This document shows, in pieces, positions 1 through 8,139 of a stretch of 64,000 nucleotides of DNA. Origin of the DNA: Chromohalobacter nigrandesensis (GTDB lineage Bacteria > Pseudomonadota > Gammaproteobacteria > Pseudomonadales > Halomonadaceae); assembly GCF_023061285.1 (NCBI RefSeq), contig NZ_JAKGAM010000002.1:248001-312000 (forward strand), given 5' to 3'. Made by a program: the position numbers and the translations under genes. A model generated the notes under the pieces. It had not been told where the DNA came from. It was given only the letters and a program-made list of their open reading frames with translations, and did not search any database. Each line of letters opens with the position of its first letter. The stretch's first letter is position 1.

Positions 1-2
1 AT

Positions 3-137
3 TTGCGGCAAGGACTCACGGCGCTCCCCGCGCACGGTGAATTCCTCACCTGGGTGGACACCATCTTCGCCCCCGCGCTAAGCCGCGAACTCGACCGCCG
101 TGGCATCGACCATTCCCTGGAGGAGCGCATTGCATGA
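3..137 (+). CDS. amgK: 3' end of a sugar/aminoglycoside kinase-type protein, probably AmgK (partial)
   Basis: Only the last 44 codons lie in the window; the frame is open from the left edge and ends at TGA 135-137. The ending (FLTWVDTIFAPALSRELDRR) has no catalytic motif, so the name rests on position. The stop overlaps the murU start in an ATGA, and in pseudomonads and relatives murU follows amgK, the cell-wall-sugar (MurNAc/GlcNAc) anomeric kinase. AmgK would make MurNAc-1-phosphate, the substrate of MurU, so the two form one recycling step pair. The frame and coupling are seen directly; the identity is inferred. Confidence 0.55.
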   Translation: MRQGLTALPAHGEFLTWVDTIFAPALSRELDRRGIDHSLEERIA

Positions 138-802
138 AAGCCATGATCCTCGCCGCCGGCATGGGGACGCGGATGCGCCCCCTCACGGACCACTGCCCCA
201 AGCCGTTACTGTCGGTCGCCGACAAGCCATTGATCGTGCACCATCTGGAGCGCCTCGCGACAGCGGGCATCACCGATATCGTCATCAACGTCAGCTATCG
301 CGCCGAGCAGATCGTCGAAGCGCTCGGTGACGGCCAACGTTTCGATGTATCGCTCGCCTACAGCCACGAGACGACGCCCCTCGAGACGGCAGGTGGCATT
401 CGCCACGCACTGCCCTTGCTGGGCGAGGCGCCCTTTCTGCTCATCAATGGTGACGTCTGGTGCGATATCGCGCTGGAGACGCTACCCGAACTGAAGGACG
501 ACCTCGCCCATCTGGTACTGGTCGCCAATCCCGACCACCACGCCGAGGGCGACTTCGCCCTCGACGATGCAGGGCGCGTGCGGCTCGACAGCACGACACG
601 CCTAACCTACGCCGGACTGGCGATACTCGACCCCGCGCTCGTCGCCTCGCTACCCGACAACGTACCCGCCAAGCTGGCGCCCCTGCTTCGTGAGGCGATT
701 GCTTCGCAACGTGTCGGCGGCACGCATCACCGCGGTGGCTGGGTGGATGTCGGCACCCCCGAGCGCCTCGAGACGCTGGACACCCGCCTGCGCGGCATTT
801 GA
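134..802 (+). CDS. murU: N-acetylmuramate-1-phosphate uridylyltransferase MurU
   Basis: A 222-residue nucleotidyltransferase that joins UTP to MurNAc-1-phosphate, giving UDP-MurNAc in the peptidoglycan recycling route that bypasses de novo synthesis. The N-terminus has the sugar-nucleotidyltransferase signature AAGMGTRMRPLTDHCPKPLL (residues 7-26), with the P-loop-like GMGTRMRP and the KP lysine. INGDVWCD near residue 103 supplies the metal-binding aspartate. Length fits the short MurU type and not the longer GlmU or RfbA families. ATG 134 overlaps the stop of the upstream kinase frame, which points to translational coupling. Paralogous glucose-1-phosphate or mannose-1-phosphate transferases are the alternative; the neighbour favours MurU. 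Confidence 0.85.
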   Translation: MKAMILAAGMGTRMRPLTDHCPKPLLSVADKPLIVHHLERLATAGITDIVINVSYRAEQIVEALGDGQRFDVSLAYSHETTPLETAGGIRHALPLLGEAPFLLINGDVWCDIALETLPELKDDLAHLVLVANPDHHAEGDFALDDAGRVRLDSTTRLTYAGLAILDPALVASLPDNVPAKLAPLLREAIASQRVGGTHHRGGWVDVGTPERLETLDTRLRGI

Positions 803-947
803 GATCGGCCACGAGCATCCCCACATTGAGTGGACGCGACGTACGGCGAGAGGCGACACAGACACGCCACGCCCGTTACCATGCAAAGTAGTTTCCCGAC
901 CACGCACCGGCGTGCGCTACACGCAGACAGATGAGGAATCCCAGACC

Positions 948-1367
948 ATGAAAACCAGCATCAAGTGGACCGACGGTCGCCAGTTCGTCGCCGAGGCCGG
1001 CAGTGGCCATAGCGTAGTGCTCGATGGCAATCCCGAGCACGACGGTCGCAACACCGGTCCGCGCCCCATGGAAATGATGTTGATGGGCCTGGGCGGCTGC
1101 ACCTCGTTCGATGTCATGCAGATTCTCGACAAGGCACGTGCCGCCGTGACCGACTGCGTGGCCAGCGTCGAGGCCGAACGTGCCGAGGGCACGCCTTCTG
1201 TATTCACCAAGATCCATGTGCATTTCACGGTGACGGGACACAGCCTCAAGGAGGCCCAGGTCAAGCGCGCGGTGGAACTCTCCGCCGACAAGTATTGCAG
1301 CGCGTCCATCATGCTCGCGCGCGGCGGCGTCGAGATGACGCACTCTTACGAGATCGTCGAGGCGTGA
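948..1367 (+). CDS. OsmC/Ohr family peroxidase-like protein
   Basis: A 139-residue OsmC-fold protein. The two family cysteines are present: C51 in GLGGCTSFDV and C117 in DKYCSAS. In OsmC/Ohr proteins these form the redox pair that reduces organic hydroperoxides, with R39 (TGPRPMEM) in the position expected for the helper arginine. The pattern is closest to the YhfA-type branch of OsmC, whose physiological substrate is not well defined. ATG 948 is chosen because GAGGAA lies just upstream and the fold begins there; the frame stays open to about 690 over murU but without homology. A bidirectional hairpin follows the gene. Confidence 0.85.
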   Translation: MKTSIKWTDGRQFVAEAGSGHSVVLDGNPEHDGRNTGPRPMEMMLMGLGGCTSFDVMQILDKARAAVTDCVASVEAERAEGTPSVFTKIHVHFTVTGHSLKEAQVKRAVELSADKYCSASIMLARGGVEMTHSYEIVEA

Positions 1368-1441
1368 GCCCATGCGGCGTGTGCGTGACGACATGACCCG
1401 CATGACGGCGCAGCACTAAACAGTAAGTTGGAAGCAGAAAA

Positions 1442-1474
1442 AAACCCCCTGTCGGTCAATGTCGACGGGGGTTT
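1442..1474. terminator. Bidirectional rho-independent terminator between osmC-like gene and coq7
   Basis: The arms AAACCCCC-T-GTCG (1442-1454) and CGACGGGGGTTT (1463-1474) pair with one bulged T and an 8-base loop. A run of A on the left (1438-1444) becomes a U-tract for minus-strand transcripts from coq7. The plus-strand side has only TTTG. It separates two convergent genes. Confidence 0.8.
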
Positions 1475-1516
1475 GTCGTTGGGGTTCCTTCCGACTGCCA
1501 TCTTATAACTTATACT

Positions 1517-2158
1517 TTATAGCTTATAAACCGACCTGGTCATTACCTGCGACATCACCCGCATGCCCAGCTTGAGAGGGGCAGGGAAGCGCGATCCGCC
1601 CGCCTCCAGCGCCCAGCGTTCGTGATGCGCTTCGTCGGTGCGCACCTGCTCAAGCACCGCCCGCGAGCGCCTGTCGCCCTGCGGCAGCTTGTTCATGTGA
1701 TCGTCGAGGTGACGCCCCACCTGCTCCTCGGTGGCGGCGACGAAGCCCAAGCTGATGTTATCGCCCAGCACCCCGGCGAGCGCGCCCATACCGAAAGACG
1801 CCGCGTAGAACGCCGGATTGAGATAGCTGGTCCGATCATTGAGCTCGCACAGACGTTCATCGCACCAGGCAAGATGGTCGATTTCCTCGGCCGCCGCCTG
1901 TTCCATTTGATCGCGCGTCTCGTGCAGCTTGGCGGTTGACCCTTGGCCCTGATAAAGCGCCTGGGCACATACCTCGCCGGTATGATTGATGCGCATCAGT
2001 CCCGCAGCATGGCGACGTTCAGCATCGGTCATTTCAACGTCCTGCTTGCCCACGGCGGGGTTGGCACGAGAAGCACTGGCGGCATGCGGCACCAGCGTAC
2101 GCAGGATGGTATCGAACTGCTGAATCAAATTGTCGGTGCGGGAAAGCTGACGGGACAT
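1517..2158 (-). CDS. coq7: 5-demethoxyubiquinol hydroxylase Coq7
   Basis: A 213-residue di-iron monooxygenase that hydroxylates 2-octaprenyl-3-methyl-6-methoxy-benzoquinol in ubiquinone synthesis, acting at the inner membrane. The repeated carboxylate/histidine helices of the family are visible: INHTGEVCAQALYQGQG, AAAEEIDHLAWC, EEQVGRHLDDH and RTDEAHHERWALEAGG, giving the E...ExxH pairs. ATG 2158 is preferred over an in-frame start 15 codons upstream because GGAGA precedes it and homologous sequence begins at MSRQLSRTD. It is the Coq7 type used by halomonads and pseudomonads in place of the flavoprotein UbiF. It ends against the shared terminator. Confidence 0.92.
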   Translation of the reverse strand: MSRQLSRTDNLIQQFDTILRTLVPHAASASRANPAVGKQDVEMTDAERRHAAGLMRINHTGEVCAQALYQGQGSTAKLHETRDQMEQAAAEEIDHLAWCDERLCELNDRTSYLNPAFYAASFGMGALAGVLGDNISLGFVAATEEQVGRHLDDHMNKLPQGDRRSRAVLEQVRTDEAHHERWALEAGGSRFPAPLKLGMRVMSQVMTRSVYKL

Positions 2159-2291
2159 ATGGGAGTCTCCATGCAACGAAGCGGAGTGTAAAAGCGCGAG
2201 CATCGTAAAACCGGGCCACTCGAGGAGCGACCCGGTAGCATCGATGCGTCCATCGCTGGGAAGAAACGCGCAAGATGCCGGCGCGTTACGG

Positions 2292-2633
2292 TCAGCCCGC
2301 TGGCCAAGTGAAGCGACGACCGCCCATCAAATGCATATGCACATGATAGACCGACTGGCCGCCATGGTCATTGCAATTCATCACCACGCGATAACCGTCC
2401 TCGGCAAAGCCGAGATCCCGCGCCAGGTGTGCGGCGGTATACTGTAGCCGTCCGACCAACGCCAGATCGCCTGCTTCGATGTCGTTGAGCGTAGCAATGT
2501 GCTTTTTGGGGATGATCAGCACATGTGTGGGCGCCTGGGGGTTGATGTCATTGAACGCCAACACATGATCGTCCTCATAGACGATATCGGGCTCGATATC
2601 GCGGTTGACCATCTTGCAGAACAGACAATCCAT
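2292..2633 (-). CDS. hinT: HIT family nucleotide-binding hydrolase (HinT-like)
   Basis: A 113-residue histidine-triad protein. The catalytic triad H97-V98-H99-M100-H101 (YHVHMHLMGGR) is intact, and CLFCKMV at residues 3-9 is the usual N-terminal pair of cysteines. HinT hydrolyses adenosine 5'-phosphoramidates and acyl-adenylates in the cytosol. ATG 2633 is chosen because the HIT fold starts with MDCLFCK; the frame extends 18 codons further upstream without similarity. It sits 59 nt downstream of the phosphoribulokinase-like gene on the same strand and may be co-transcribed with it. Confidence 0.88.
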   Translation of the reverse strand: MDCLFCKMVNRDIEPDIVYEDDHVLAFNDINPQAPTHVLIIPKKHIATLNDIEAGDLALVGRLQYTAAHLARDLGFAEDGYRVVMNCNDHGGQSVYHVHMHLMGGRRFTWPAG

Positions 2634-2692
2634 GAGCCTTTCCTCTTCGCGTCGATGTAGAAATAGCTGCCTAGGCCCCGCTTGCAAAATAC

Positions 2693-3565
2693 TTAACGAA
2701 AGCGGCGCTGATCCAATAACTGCGTCACCAGCGGCGCCAGAATCAAATCCATGGCCAGCGACATGCGCGCCCCCGGCACGACCAGGGTATGCGGGCGCGT
2801 CATGAAAGAGTCGCGAATCATGGTCAGTAGATACGGAAAATCCACCGAGTGCGGATCGCGAAAGCGAATCACCACCATGGACTCGGCGTCGGTGGGGATG
2901 TCTTGCATCTCGAAAGGGTTGGACGTATCCACCGTCGGCACACGCTGAAAGTTGATGTGACTACGCGAGAACTGCGGCTGAATATAACGCACGTAATCGT
3001 GCATGCGCCCCAGAATGGTGTCGATCACCGACTCCTGGGAATGGCCGCGCAGATTGGTGTCGCGGTGGATCTTCTGGATCCACTCGAGATTCATTGTCGG
3101 CGCCACGCCGACCAGCAGGTCGACATGCTTGGCAATATCGTATTCATGCGTCACCAGCCCGCCATGCAGGCCTTCGTAGAATAGCAGGTCGGTGCCGCCG
3201 GGCACCGGCTCCCACTCGGTGAAGGTGCCCACCTGATATCCGGCCTCGATATATTGCTTGTCCTCGGCATGGATATAATGGCGATGCATGCCCATGCCCA
3301 AGTCGCCGTATTCCTGAAACAGGCCCTCGAGACGGTCGAGCAGGTTGGCTTCCACGGCAAAATGCGACAGCTCGGACTTGCGGCTAGGCTCCTCCTCGAA
3401 GATGCGCGCCAGCTCATCGCGTGTATAGCGATGAAAGGCATCGCCATCGACAAACGCCGCGTGAATGTCCTCGCGCGCGAACATCCGCTCGAATGTGCGC
3501 TTGACGGTCGTGGTGCCGGCCCCCGAGGAACCGGTCACCGCGATGATCGGATATTCACGCGACAT
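2693..3565 (-). CDS. prkB: Phosphoribulokinase-like protein PrkB
   Basis: A 290-residue P-loop kinase of the phosphoribulokinase/uridine kinase superfamily. GSSGAGTTTVKRTF (residues 12-25) is the Walker A region, in which T replaces the usual GK[ST] lysine position, as is common in this family. DGDAFHRY, YEGLHGG and the long conserved C-terminal part match proteobacterial PRK. Chemically the family phosphorylates ribulose-5-phosphate. The nearest members outside autotrophs (E. coli PrkB type) have no settled role, and no RuBisCO or Calvin-cycle gene is in this window. ATG 3565 is preceded by GGAG. Carbon fixation should not be inferred from it. Confidence 0.85.
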   Translation of the reverse strand: MSREYPIIAVTGSSGAGTTTVKRTFERMFAREDIHAAFVDGDAFHRYTRDELARIFEEEPSRKSELSHFAVEANLLDRLEGLFQEYGDLGMGMHRHYIHAEDKQYIEAGYQVGTFTEWEPVPGGTDLLFYEGLHGGLVTHEYDIAKHVDLLVGVAPTMNLEWIQKIHRDTNLRGHSQESVIDTILGRMHDYVRYIQPQFSRSHINFQRVPTVDTSNPFEMQDIPTDAESMVVIRFRDPHSVDFPYLLTMIRDSFMTRPHTLVVPGARMSLAMDLILAPLVTQLLDQRRFR

Positions 3566-3703
3566 GGGGCGTTTCTCCGCTTCGCAAAACTCTCAATACT
3601 CGGCGCATGCTGGCCACGCGCTCGGCACTGCTCGATCGTACAGCTTCCATGTCGCGTTACCCTGCTCGTCGCTTATCATTGGTAGAGCGGCATGCCGAAC
3701 GCC

Positions 3704-5005
3704 TCATGCGTTGGCGTCATCGCGCTCCCGGGCCACCGCGCGGTGGGCGATGTCGCGGCGATACAGCGCATCGGGCCAGTCGATCGCCGCCACGCCTTCG
3801 TAGGCATGCGCGCGCGCCACCGTGACACGCGCGCCCAAGGCCGTCACACATAGCACGCGGCCACCGCTGGTCACGACCCGACCATCGTCGCGCAAGGCAG
3901 TACCTGCATGGAATACCTTGCAGCCAACGGCCTCGGCCCCCTCCAAGCCGTCGATGACATCACCCTTGCGGTAAGCGTCGGGATAACCGCCGGCCGCCAT
4001 GACCACGCCCACCGCCGCGCGCGTGTCCCAATCGCATTGCTGGGTCGCAAGCTGGCCTTGGGTCGCCGCCAGGCACAGCGCCACCAGGTCCGATTTCAAG
4101 CGCATCAGGATGGGCTGGGTTTCCGGATCACCGAAGCGGCAGTTGTATTCGATCACCTTGGGCGCGCCTTGCGGCGAGATCATCAGCCCGGCGTACAAGA
4201 AGCCCGTATAGGGCTGTCCTTCGGCTGCCATGCCGCGCACCGTGGGCAGAATGACCTCATCCATGATGCGCTGCTCGACCGCCGGGGTCACCACAGGCGC
4301 CGGCGAATAGGCACCCATGCCCCCCGTATTGGGGCCGGTATCGCCATCGCCGGCACGCTTGTGATCCTGGCTGGTGGCCATCGGCAATACGTGGTCGCCA
4401 TCCACCATGACGATGAAGCTGGCTTCCTCGCCTTCCAGAAACTCCTCGATCACCACCCGCGCACCGGCATCGCCGAAGGCATTGCCGGCGAGAATGTCAC
4501 GCACCGCCGCGTCGGCTTCCTCCAGCGTCATGGCCACGATCACTCCCTTGCCAGCGGCGAGGCCGTCGGCCTTGATGACGATCGGCGCGCCCTGCTCGCG
4601 CACATAGGCCAGCGCCGGTTCGATATCGGTGAAGGTGGCATAGGCAGCGGTGGGAATCGCATGCCGGGCCAGGAAGTCCTTGGCGAAGGCCTTGGAGCCT
4701 TCCAACTGGGCGGCCGCCTGGGTGGGGCCGAAGATCGCCAGTCCCGCCGCCTGAAAGCGATCGACCACGCCCTCGACCAGTGGCGCTTCGGGACCGACGA
4801 TGGTCAGCTCCACACCGCTGTCACGCGCAAAGGCCTCCAGCCCCACCAAATCGGTGGCGGCAATATCCACGTTGGTGAGTTTCGACTCGCGCGCCGTGCC
4901 GGCGTTGCCCGGCGCCACGAAAACGGCATCGACCCGTGGAGATTGGGCTGCCTTCCAGGCGAGTGCGTGCTCGCGGCCACCGCCGCCGATGATCAAAACC
5001 TTCAT
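3704..5005 (-). CDS. purD: Phosphoribosylamine-glycine ligase PurD
   Basis: A 433-residue ATP-grasp enzyme, the usual PurD length, which makes glycinamide ribonucleotide from phosphoribosylamine, glycine and ATP in purine synthesis. It opens with MKVLIIGGGGREHALAWKAA, followed by VAPGNAGTA and the ATP-grasp segments KADGLAAGKGV and EEFLEGEEASF. TGPNTGGMGAYSP and EYNCRFGDPETQ are PurD signatures for substrate and metal binding. PurH, its frequent operon partner, is not next to it here. A long open frame on the opposite strand is a by-product of the GC-rich codon usage. Confidence 0.95.
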   Translation of the reverse strand: MKVLIIGGGGREHALAWKAAQSPRVDAVFVAPGNAGTARESKLTNVDIAATDLVGLEAFARDSGVELTIVGPEAPLVEGVVDRFQAAGLAIFGPTQAAAQLEGSKAFAKDFLARHAIPTAAYATFTDIEPALAYVREQGAPIVIKADGLAAGKGVIVAMTLEEADAAVRDILAGNAFGDAGARVVIEEFLEGEEASFIVMVDGDHVLPMATSQDHKRAGDGDTGPNTGGMGAYSPAPVVTPAVEQRIMDEVILPTVRGMAAEGQPYTGFLYAGLMISPQGAPKVIEYNCRFGDPETQPILMRLKSDLVALCLAATQGQLATQQCDWDTRAAVGVVMAAGGYPDAYRKGDVIDGLEGAEAVGCKVFHAGTALRDDGRVVTSGGRVLCVTALGARVTVARAHAYEGVAAIDWPDALYRRDIAHRAVARERDDANA

Positions 5006-5048
5006 CTGGATAAGACCTTATGGAGCTATGACGAAAAATATCGGGCCA

Positions 5049-5351
5049 TTATGGCAGAAAGCGTGCGCCACCACAGGACGGGACATCAGCGTTCCGGCGT
5101 ATCATCGCCTGCTGCCACTGATCCTGCATACGGCGCTGCTGCTCAAGCATCAATTGCGTGCCCTGTTCGAGATAACGGGCCAGCGGCAAGGGCTGTGCCA
5201 TGGCGTAAATGCGGATCAATTGTTCGAGCAAGGCGTTGGAAAAGACATCGGCCTCGTTGTCGTTACGCTGTTCCTGCTCGGTGATGATCGACAGCAGGAT
5301 GGACCGGGTCAGATCTTCACCGCTTTTGGCATACTTGCGTATCACGCGCAC
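5049..5351 (-). CDS. PhaR-like protein missing most of the N-terminal DNA-binding domain
   Basis: A 100-residue product. From residue 8 on, KSGEDLTRSILLSIITEQEQ and then VFSNALLEQLIRIYAMAQ match the central and C-terminal part of PhaR, the repressor/PHA-granule sensor of polyhydroxyalkanoate synthesis. Full-length PhaR starts with a xIKKYPNRRLYDT element and about 40 more residues before the GEDLTR segment. Here VRVIRKY joins directly to AKSGEDL, as if that stretch had been removed in frame. GTG 5351 is chosen because TAAGGA lies 7 nt upstream; GTG 5345 is also possible. The frame is open further upstream, but the added residues do not resemble PhaR. It could be a decayed repressor or a short granule-associated or dominant-negative form. 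It lies between purD and the divergent rsmE. Confidence 0.6.
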   Translation of the reverse strand: MRVIRKYAKSGEDLTRSILLSIITEQEQRNDNEADVFSNALLEQLIRIYAMAQPLPLARYLEQGTQLMLEQQRRMQDQWQQAMIRRNADVPSCGGARFLP

Positions 5352-5468
5352 AGCGCAGTCCTTACTGAGGCTGTCATTGCATTGTGCACCGACATTCGAG
5401 CAGCGCAAGCCACCCACGACAGCACGGGGGCATACTAGTAGACTACGCGCGCCATTCGCGGAGCTTTC

Positions 5469-6179
5469 ATGAACCTCATTCTCTTCGACGACAATGATCG
5501 CCTCGACGCCCAGCGCATGCATCTGCGCGACCCCGTGCGCCTGCGCCACCTGCGCGAAATACACCGTGCCGTGCCCGGTGATGAACTGAGCGTGGGCCTG
5601 ATCGGCGGTGCGCTGGGGCACGGGCGGCTGCAATCACTGGATGATACGGGTGCCATCTTCACGGTCACCCTGGATCGCAATCCCCCCGCGCCGTTGCCGG
5701 TTCATCTGCTGCTGGCGCTGCCGCGTCCACGCATGCTGGCGCGCACGCTCGAGCATGTCACCGCGCTGGGCGTCAAACAGCTTACCCTGCTGCATACCCG
5801 GCGCGTCGAGAAAAGCTACTGGCAATCACCCGAACTGACGCCCGAGAAGGTCCGCCATCATCTCATCCTCGGGCTCGAGCAGGCACGCGACACACATCTG
5901 CCGAGCGTGACATTCGAGCCGCGCTTCAAGCCTTTCATCGAGGATCGCCTACCCGCGCAGTTGAGCGGGCGTCGCGCGCTGATCGCGCACCCCGGCATGG
6001 CAACGACTTGCCCACGCGGCCTCGACGAGCCCGTCACCCTGGCGATCGGCCCCGAAGGCGGCTTCGTGCCTTACGAAGTCGAGCGGTTCGAAGCCCTCGG
6101 TTTCGAAGGCGTGCACCTGGGCGAGCGTATCCTGCGCGTCGAGACCGCCGTGACCGCCCTGCTGGCACGGCTATTCTAA
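5469..6179 (+). CDS. rsmE: 16S rRNA m3U1498 methyltransferase RsmE
   Basis: A 236-residue SPOUT-class methyltransferase that N3-methylates U1498 of 16S rRNA in the 30S subunit. The N-terminal PUA-like part (MNLILFDDNDR..., RHLREIHRAVPGD) is followed by the knotted SAM-binding C-terminus with LAIGPEGGFVPYEVERFE and LGERILRVETAVTALL, both diagnostic of RsmE. Length is normal. It is transcribed away from the PhaR-like gene across a 117-nt gap, and it meets the transglycosylase gene head-on downstream with about 80 nt between the two ends. Confidence 0.94.
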   Translation: MNLILFDDNDRLDAQRMHLRDPVRLRHLREIHRAVPGDELSVGLIGGALGHGRLQSLDDTGAIFTVTLDRNPPAPLPVHLLLALPRPRMLARTLEHVTALGVKQLTLLHTRRVEKSYWQSPELTPEKVRHHLILGLEQARDTHLPSVTFEPRFKPFIEDRLPAQLSGRRALIAHPGMATTCPRGLDEPVTLAIGPEGGFVPYEVERFEALGFEGVHLGERILRVETAVTALLARLF

Positions 6180-6258
6180 CCTCGCTCTTTTCAACGCCTC
6201 CCGCGACATGACACCTCTTAGCCCACCACCTCGGCGCTCCAGCCAGGGGGCGGGTCGC

Positions 6259-7563
6259 TCACGATTCGCCTGCGTCACGCAATCTTTCCAGCAAGGCATG
6301 CGTAGGGAAACCATCCGGCGTCATGTCCTGGCTGTGCTGAAATGCACGCAGACCACGACGCGTGTTGGGGCCCACGATGCCATCCGGCGCTCCACCGGTA
6401 GAAAAGCCCTGCGCGTTGAGTCGACGTTGCATTTCCTTGACCTGGGTGCGCGACAGCGGTTCGAGATCGCGCGGCCAGTCGCCCTGAATACCATCACCAC
6501 CCGCAATGCGTTCGGCCAGTGTCGCGACAGCCAGCGCATAGCTGGTGGAGGCGTTATAGCGCATGATGACGCGAAAGTTAGCGCCCACCATGAAGGCGGG
6601 ACCACGTGCGCCCGCCGGGGTAATCACCGAGGCGTCGTCGAACGACGGCCACTCATCACCGCGTGCACGCACGCCTTGCGAGCGCCATTCATCGCTGGAA
6701 TGACGCACCGAGAGCTCGCTCTGCGCGTAATCGAAATTCTCGGGCAGCGTGACCTCCACGCCCCACGGCTCACCCCCTTGCCAGCCGGCGTCTTCGAGGT
6801 AATACGCCGTCGAGGCCATCACGTCGTCCACGCTGCCCCAGATATCACGCCGACCATCACCATCGGCGTCGACCGCATAGGAGAGGAAACTCGACGGCAA
6901 GAATTGCGTGTGCCCCATGGCACCCGCCCAGGAGCCGCGCATGTGCTCACGGTCGATATCGCCGCTTTGCAGAATCTTCAAGGCCGCGAGCAGTTCGCGA
7001 CGGGCGAAGTCCTGACGCCGCCCCTCGAATCCTAGCGTGGCCAGCGCATCGATGGTCGAAAAGCTGCCGAAATGGCTACCGTAGTTGCTCTCCACGCCCC
7101 AGATCGCCGTCAATATGTCGGCCGGCACCGCGTAGCGATCCTCAGCGCGCATCGCGGCGTCGCGGTGGTCATCGAGTTTTGCACGCCCCTGGCGGACGCG
7201 CTGATCGGAGACCGCCGTGTCCAGATACGCCCACACAGGCTGGGAGAATTCTGGCTGCGAGCGGTCGAGCTCGACGATACGCGGTTGGAAGCGGACATCG
7301 TCGAAGGCCGCCGACAGCGTGACGGCATCAATGCCTTCTGCGGCCGCATGTCTCCGGTAATCTTCCACCCAGGCGGCGAACTCCTGGCGCATCCCCCGGG
7401 TCGATGCCTGTTCGTCGTCTGCGGCCTGAGTGGCGGAGATACTCGGCGTCTTCGCCGGCGCGCTATCGACCTGGGTCGAGGAAGCTGTGGTATCGCTGGT
7501 CGCCATGCCTTGGCATCCCGCCAGACAAAGCCCCAATGCGAGGCTGCAAATGGGTCGTTTCAT
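6259..7563 (-). CDS. Lytic murein transglycosylase, MltB type, with peptidoglycan-binding domain
   Basis: A 434-residue lipoprotein that cleaves the MurNAc-GlcNAc bond of peptidoglycan, forming 1,6-anhydro-MurNAc. The signal peptide ends in a lipobox, LCLAGC, with C17 as the lipid site; residue 18 is Q, compatible with outer-membrane sorting. The catalytic glutamate is E158 in IWGVESNYG. DADGDGRRDIW is an EF-hand-like metal loop of the kind found in E. coli Slt35/MltB. The C-terminus (VKEMQRRLNAQGF ... DGIVGPNTRRGLRAF) is a PG_binding_1 domain. Its 1,6-anhydro products feed the recycling route that includes MurU at the window start. Confidence 0.9.
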   Translation of the reverse strand: MKRPICSLALGLCLAGCQGMATSDTTASSTQVDSAPAKTPSISATQAADDEQASTRGMRQEFAAWVEDYRRHAAAEGIDAVTLSAAFDDVRFQPRIVELDRSQPEFSQPVWAYLDTAVSDQRVRQGRAKLDDHRDAAMRAEDRYAVPADILTAIWGVESNYGSHFGSFSTIDALATLGFEGRRQDFARRELLAALKILQSGDIDREHMRGSWAGAMGHTQFLPSSFLSYAVDADGDGRRDIWGSVDDVMASTAYYLEDAGWQGGEPWGVEVTLPENFDYAQSELSVRHSSDEWRSQGVRARGDEWPSFDDASVITPAGARGPAFMVGANFRVIMRYNASTSYALAVATLAERIAGGDGIQGDWPRDLEPLSRTQVKEMQRRLNAQGFSTGGAPDGIVGPNTRRGLRAFQHSQDMTPDGFPTHALLERLRDAGES

Positions 7564-7871
7564 ATGTCGTTCCTTGTCAATGACGACGATGAGGCCAAGC
7601 GCCGAGCGACGCGGACCGAATCAGACCGACAAGCATAGCTGCCGGGCACGGTCATGCTACCTAGGCGACGACGCTGCCACCAGAGCGAACGCGCCAGGGA
7701 TAACATCCACCACTGCATCTTTCGGCGCCCAGGCTATAGCGAGGCCGGGAAGGTGCATGGTACATTCGATCAACCATCTCGTTTTGGCGCCCGACGCAAC
7801 AAATCATCAATCAATACAAGCCGCTGTACACACAGCTTCGCGCCGAAGCGTTCCGAAGGAGGAGAGACACC

Positions 7872-8048
7872 ATGACAGGACACTTCCTGCCCGGCTGCCT
7901 GCCGCTGTGCATGCCCTGCCATTACGGTGCCCATCGTCTGTCATACATGCCAGCCGGCGATGCAACCGACCGCACCCCTGCCTGGATGCTGGCACCCCGA
8001 GGTATCAGACGCCCTTATCTGACGGACCCTCCCGTCGTGCGCGACTGA
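7872..8048 (+). CDS. Small cysteine-rich ORF of unknown function upstream of mrp
   Basis: A 58-residue ORF that starts at ATG 7872 behind a near-perfect Shine-Dalgarno AAGGAGG (7856-7862, 9-nt spacing), stronger than that of mrpA. It carries clustered cysteines (C9, C13, C16 in GCLPLCMPCHYGAH) with nearby histidines. It ends 91 nt before mrpA on the same strand. No family was recognised. It could be a metal-binding small protein or a translated leader that affects mrp expression. The 308 nt before it (7564-7871) hold the divergent starts of this ORF and the transglycosylase, plus a small hairpin GCTGT-ACAC-ACAGC at 7823-7836; nothing else is seen there. Confidence 0.45.
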   Translation: MTGHFLPGCLPLCMPCHYGAHRLSYMPAGDATDRTPAWMLAPRGIRRPYLTDPPVVRD

Positions 8049-8139
8049 CGTTCGCGCTGCCGCCGTCCATACTCGTATCCGAACCTCCGCCCGGACGGTC
8101 GCGGGTACCCTCAAACGTTAAACGACAAGAGCAAGTTGC

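Noticed and set aside
2693-3565. Evidence for CO2 fixation from the phosphoribulokinase gene
   Set aside because: No RuBisCO or other Calvin-cycle gene is present, and PrkB-type kinases occur in heterotrophs.
3908-5284. 458-codon open frame opposite purD
   Set aside because: It mirrors purD, shows no family motif and is explained by codon bias on the other strand.
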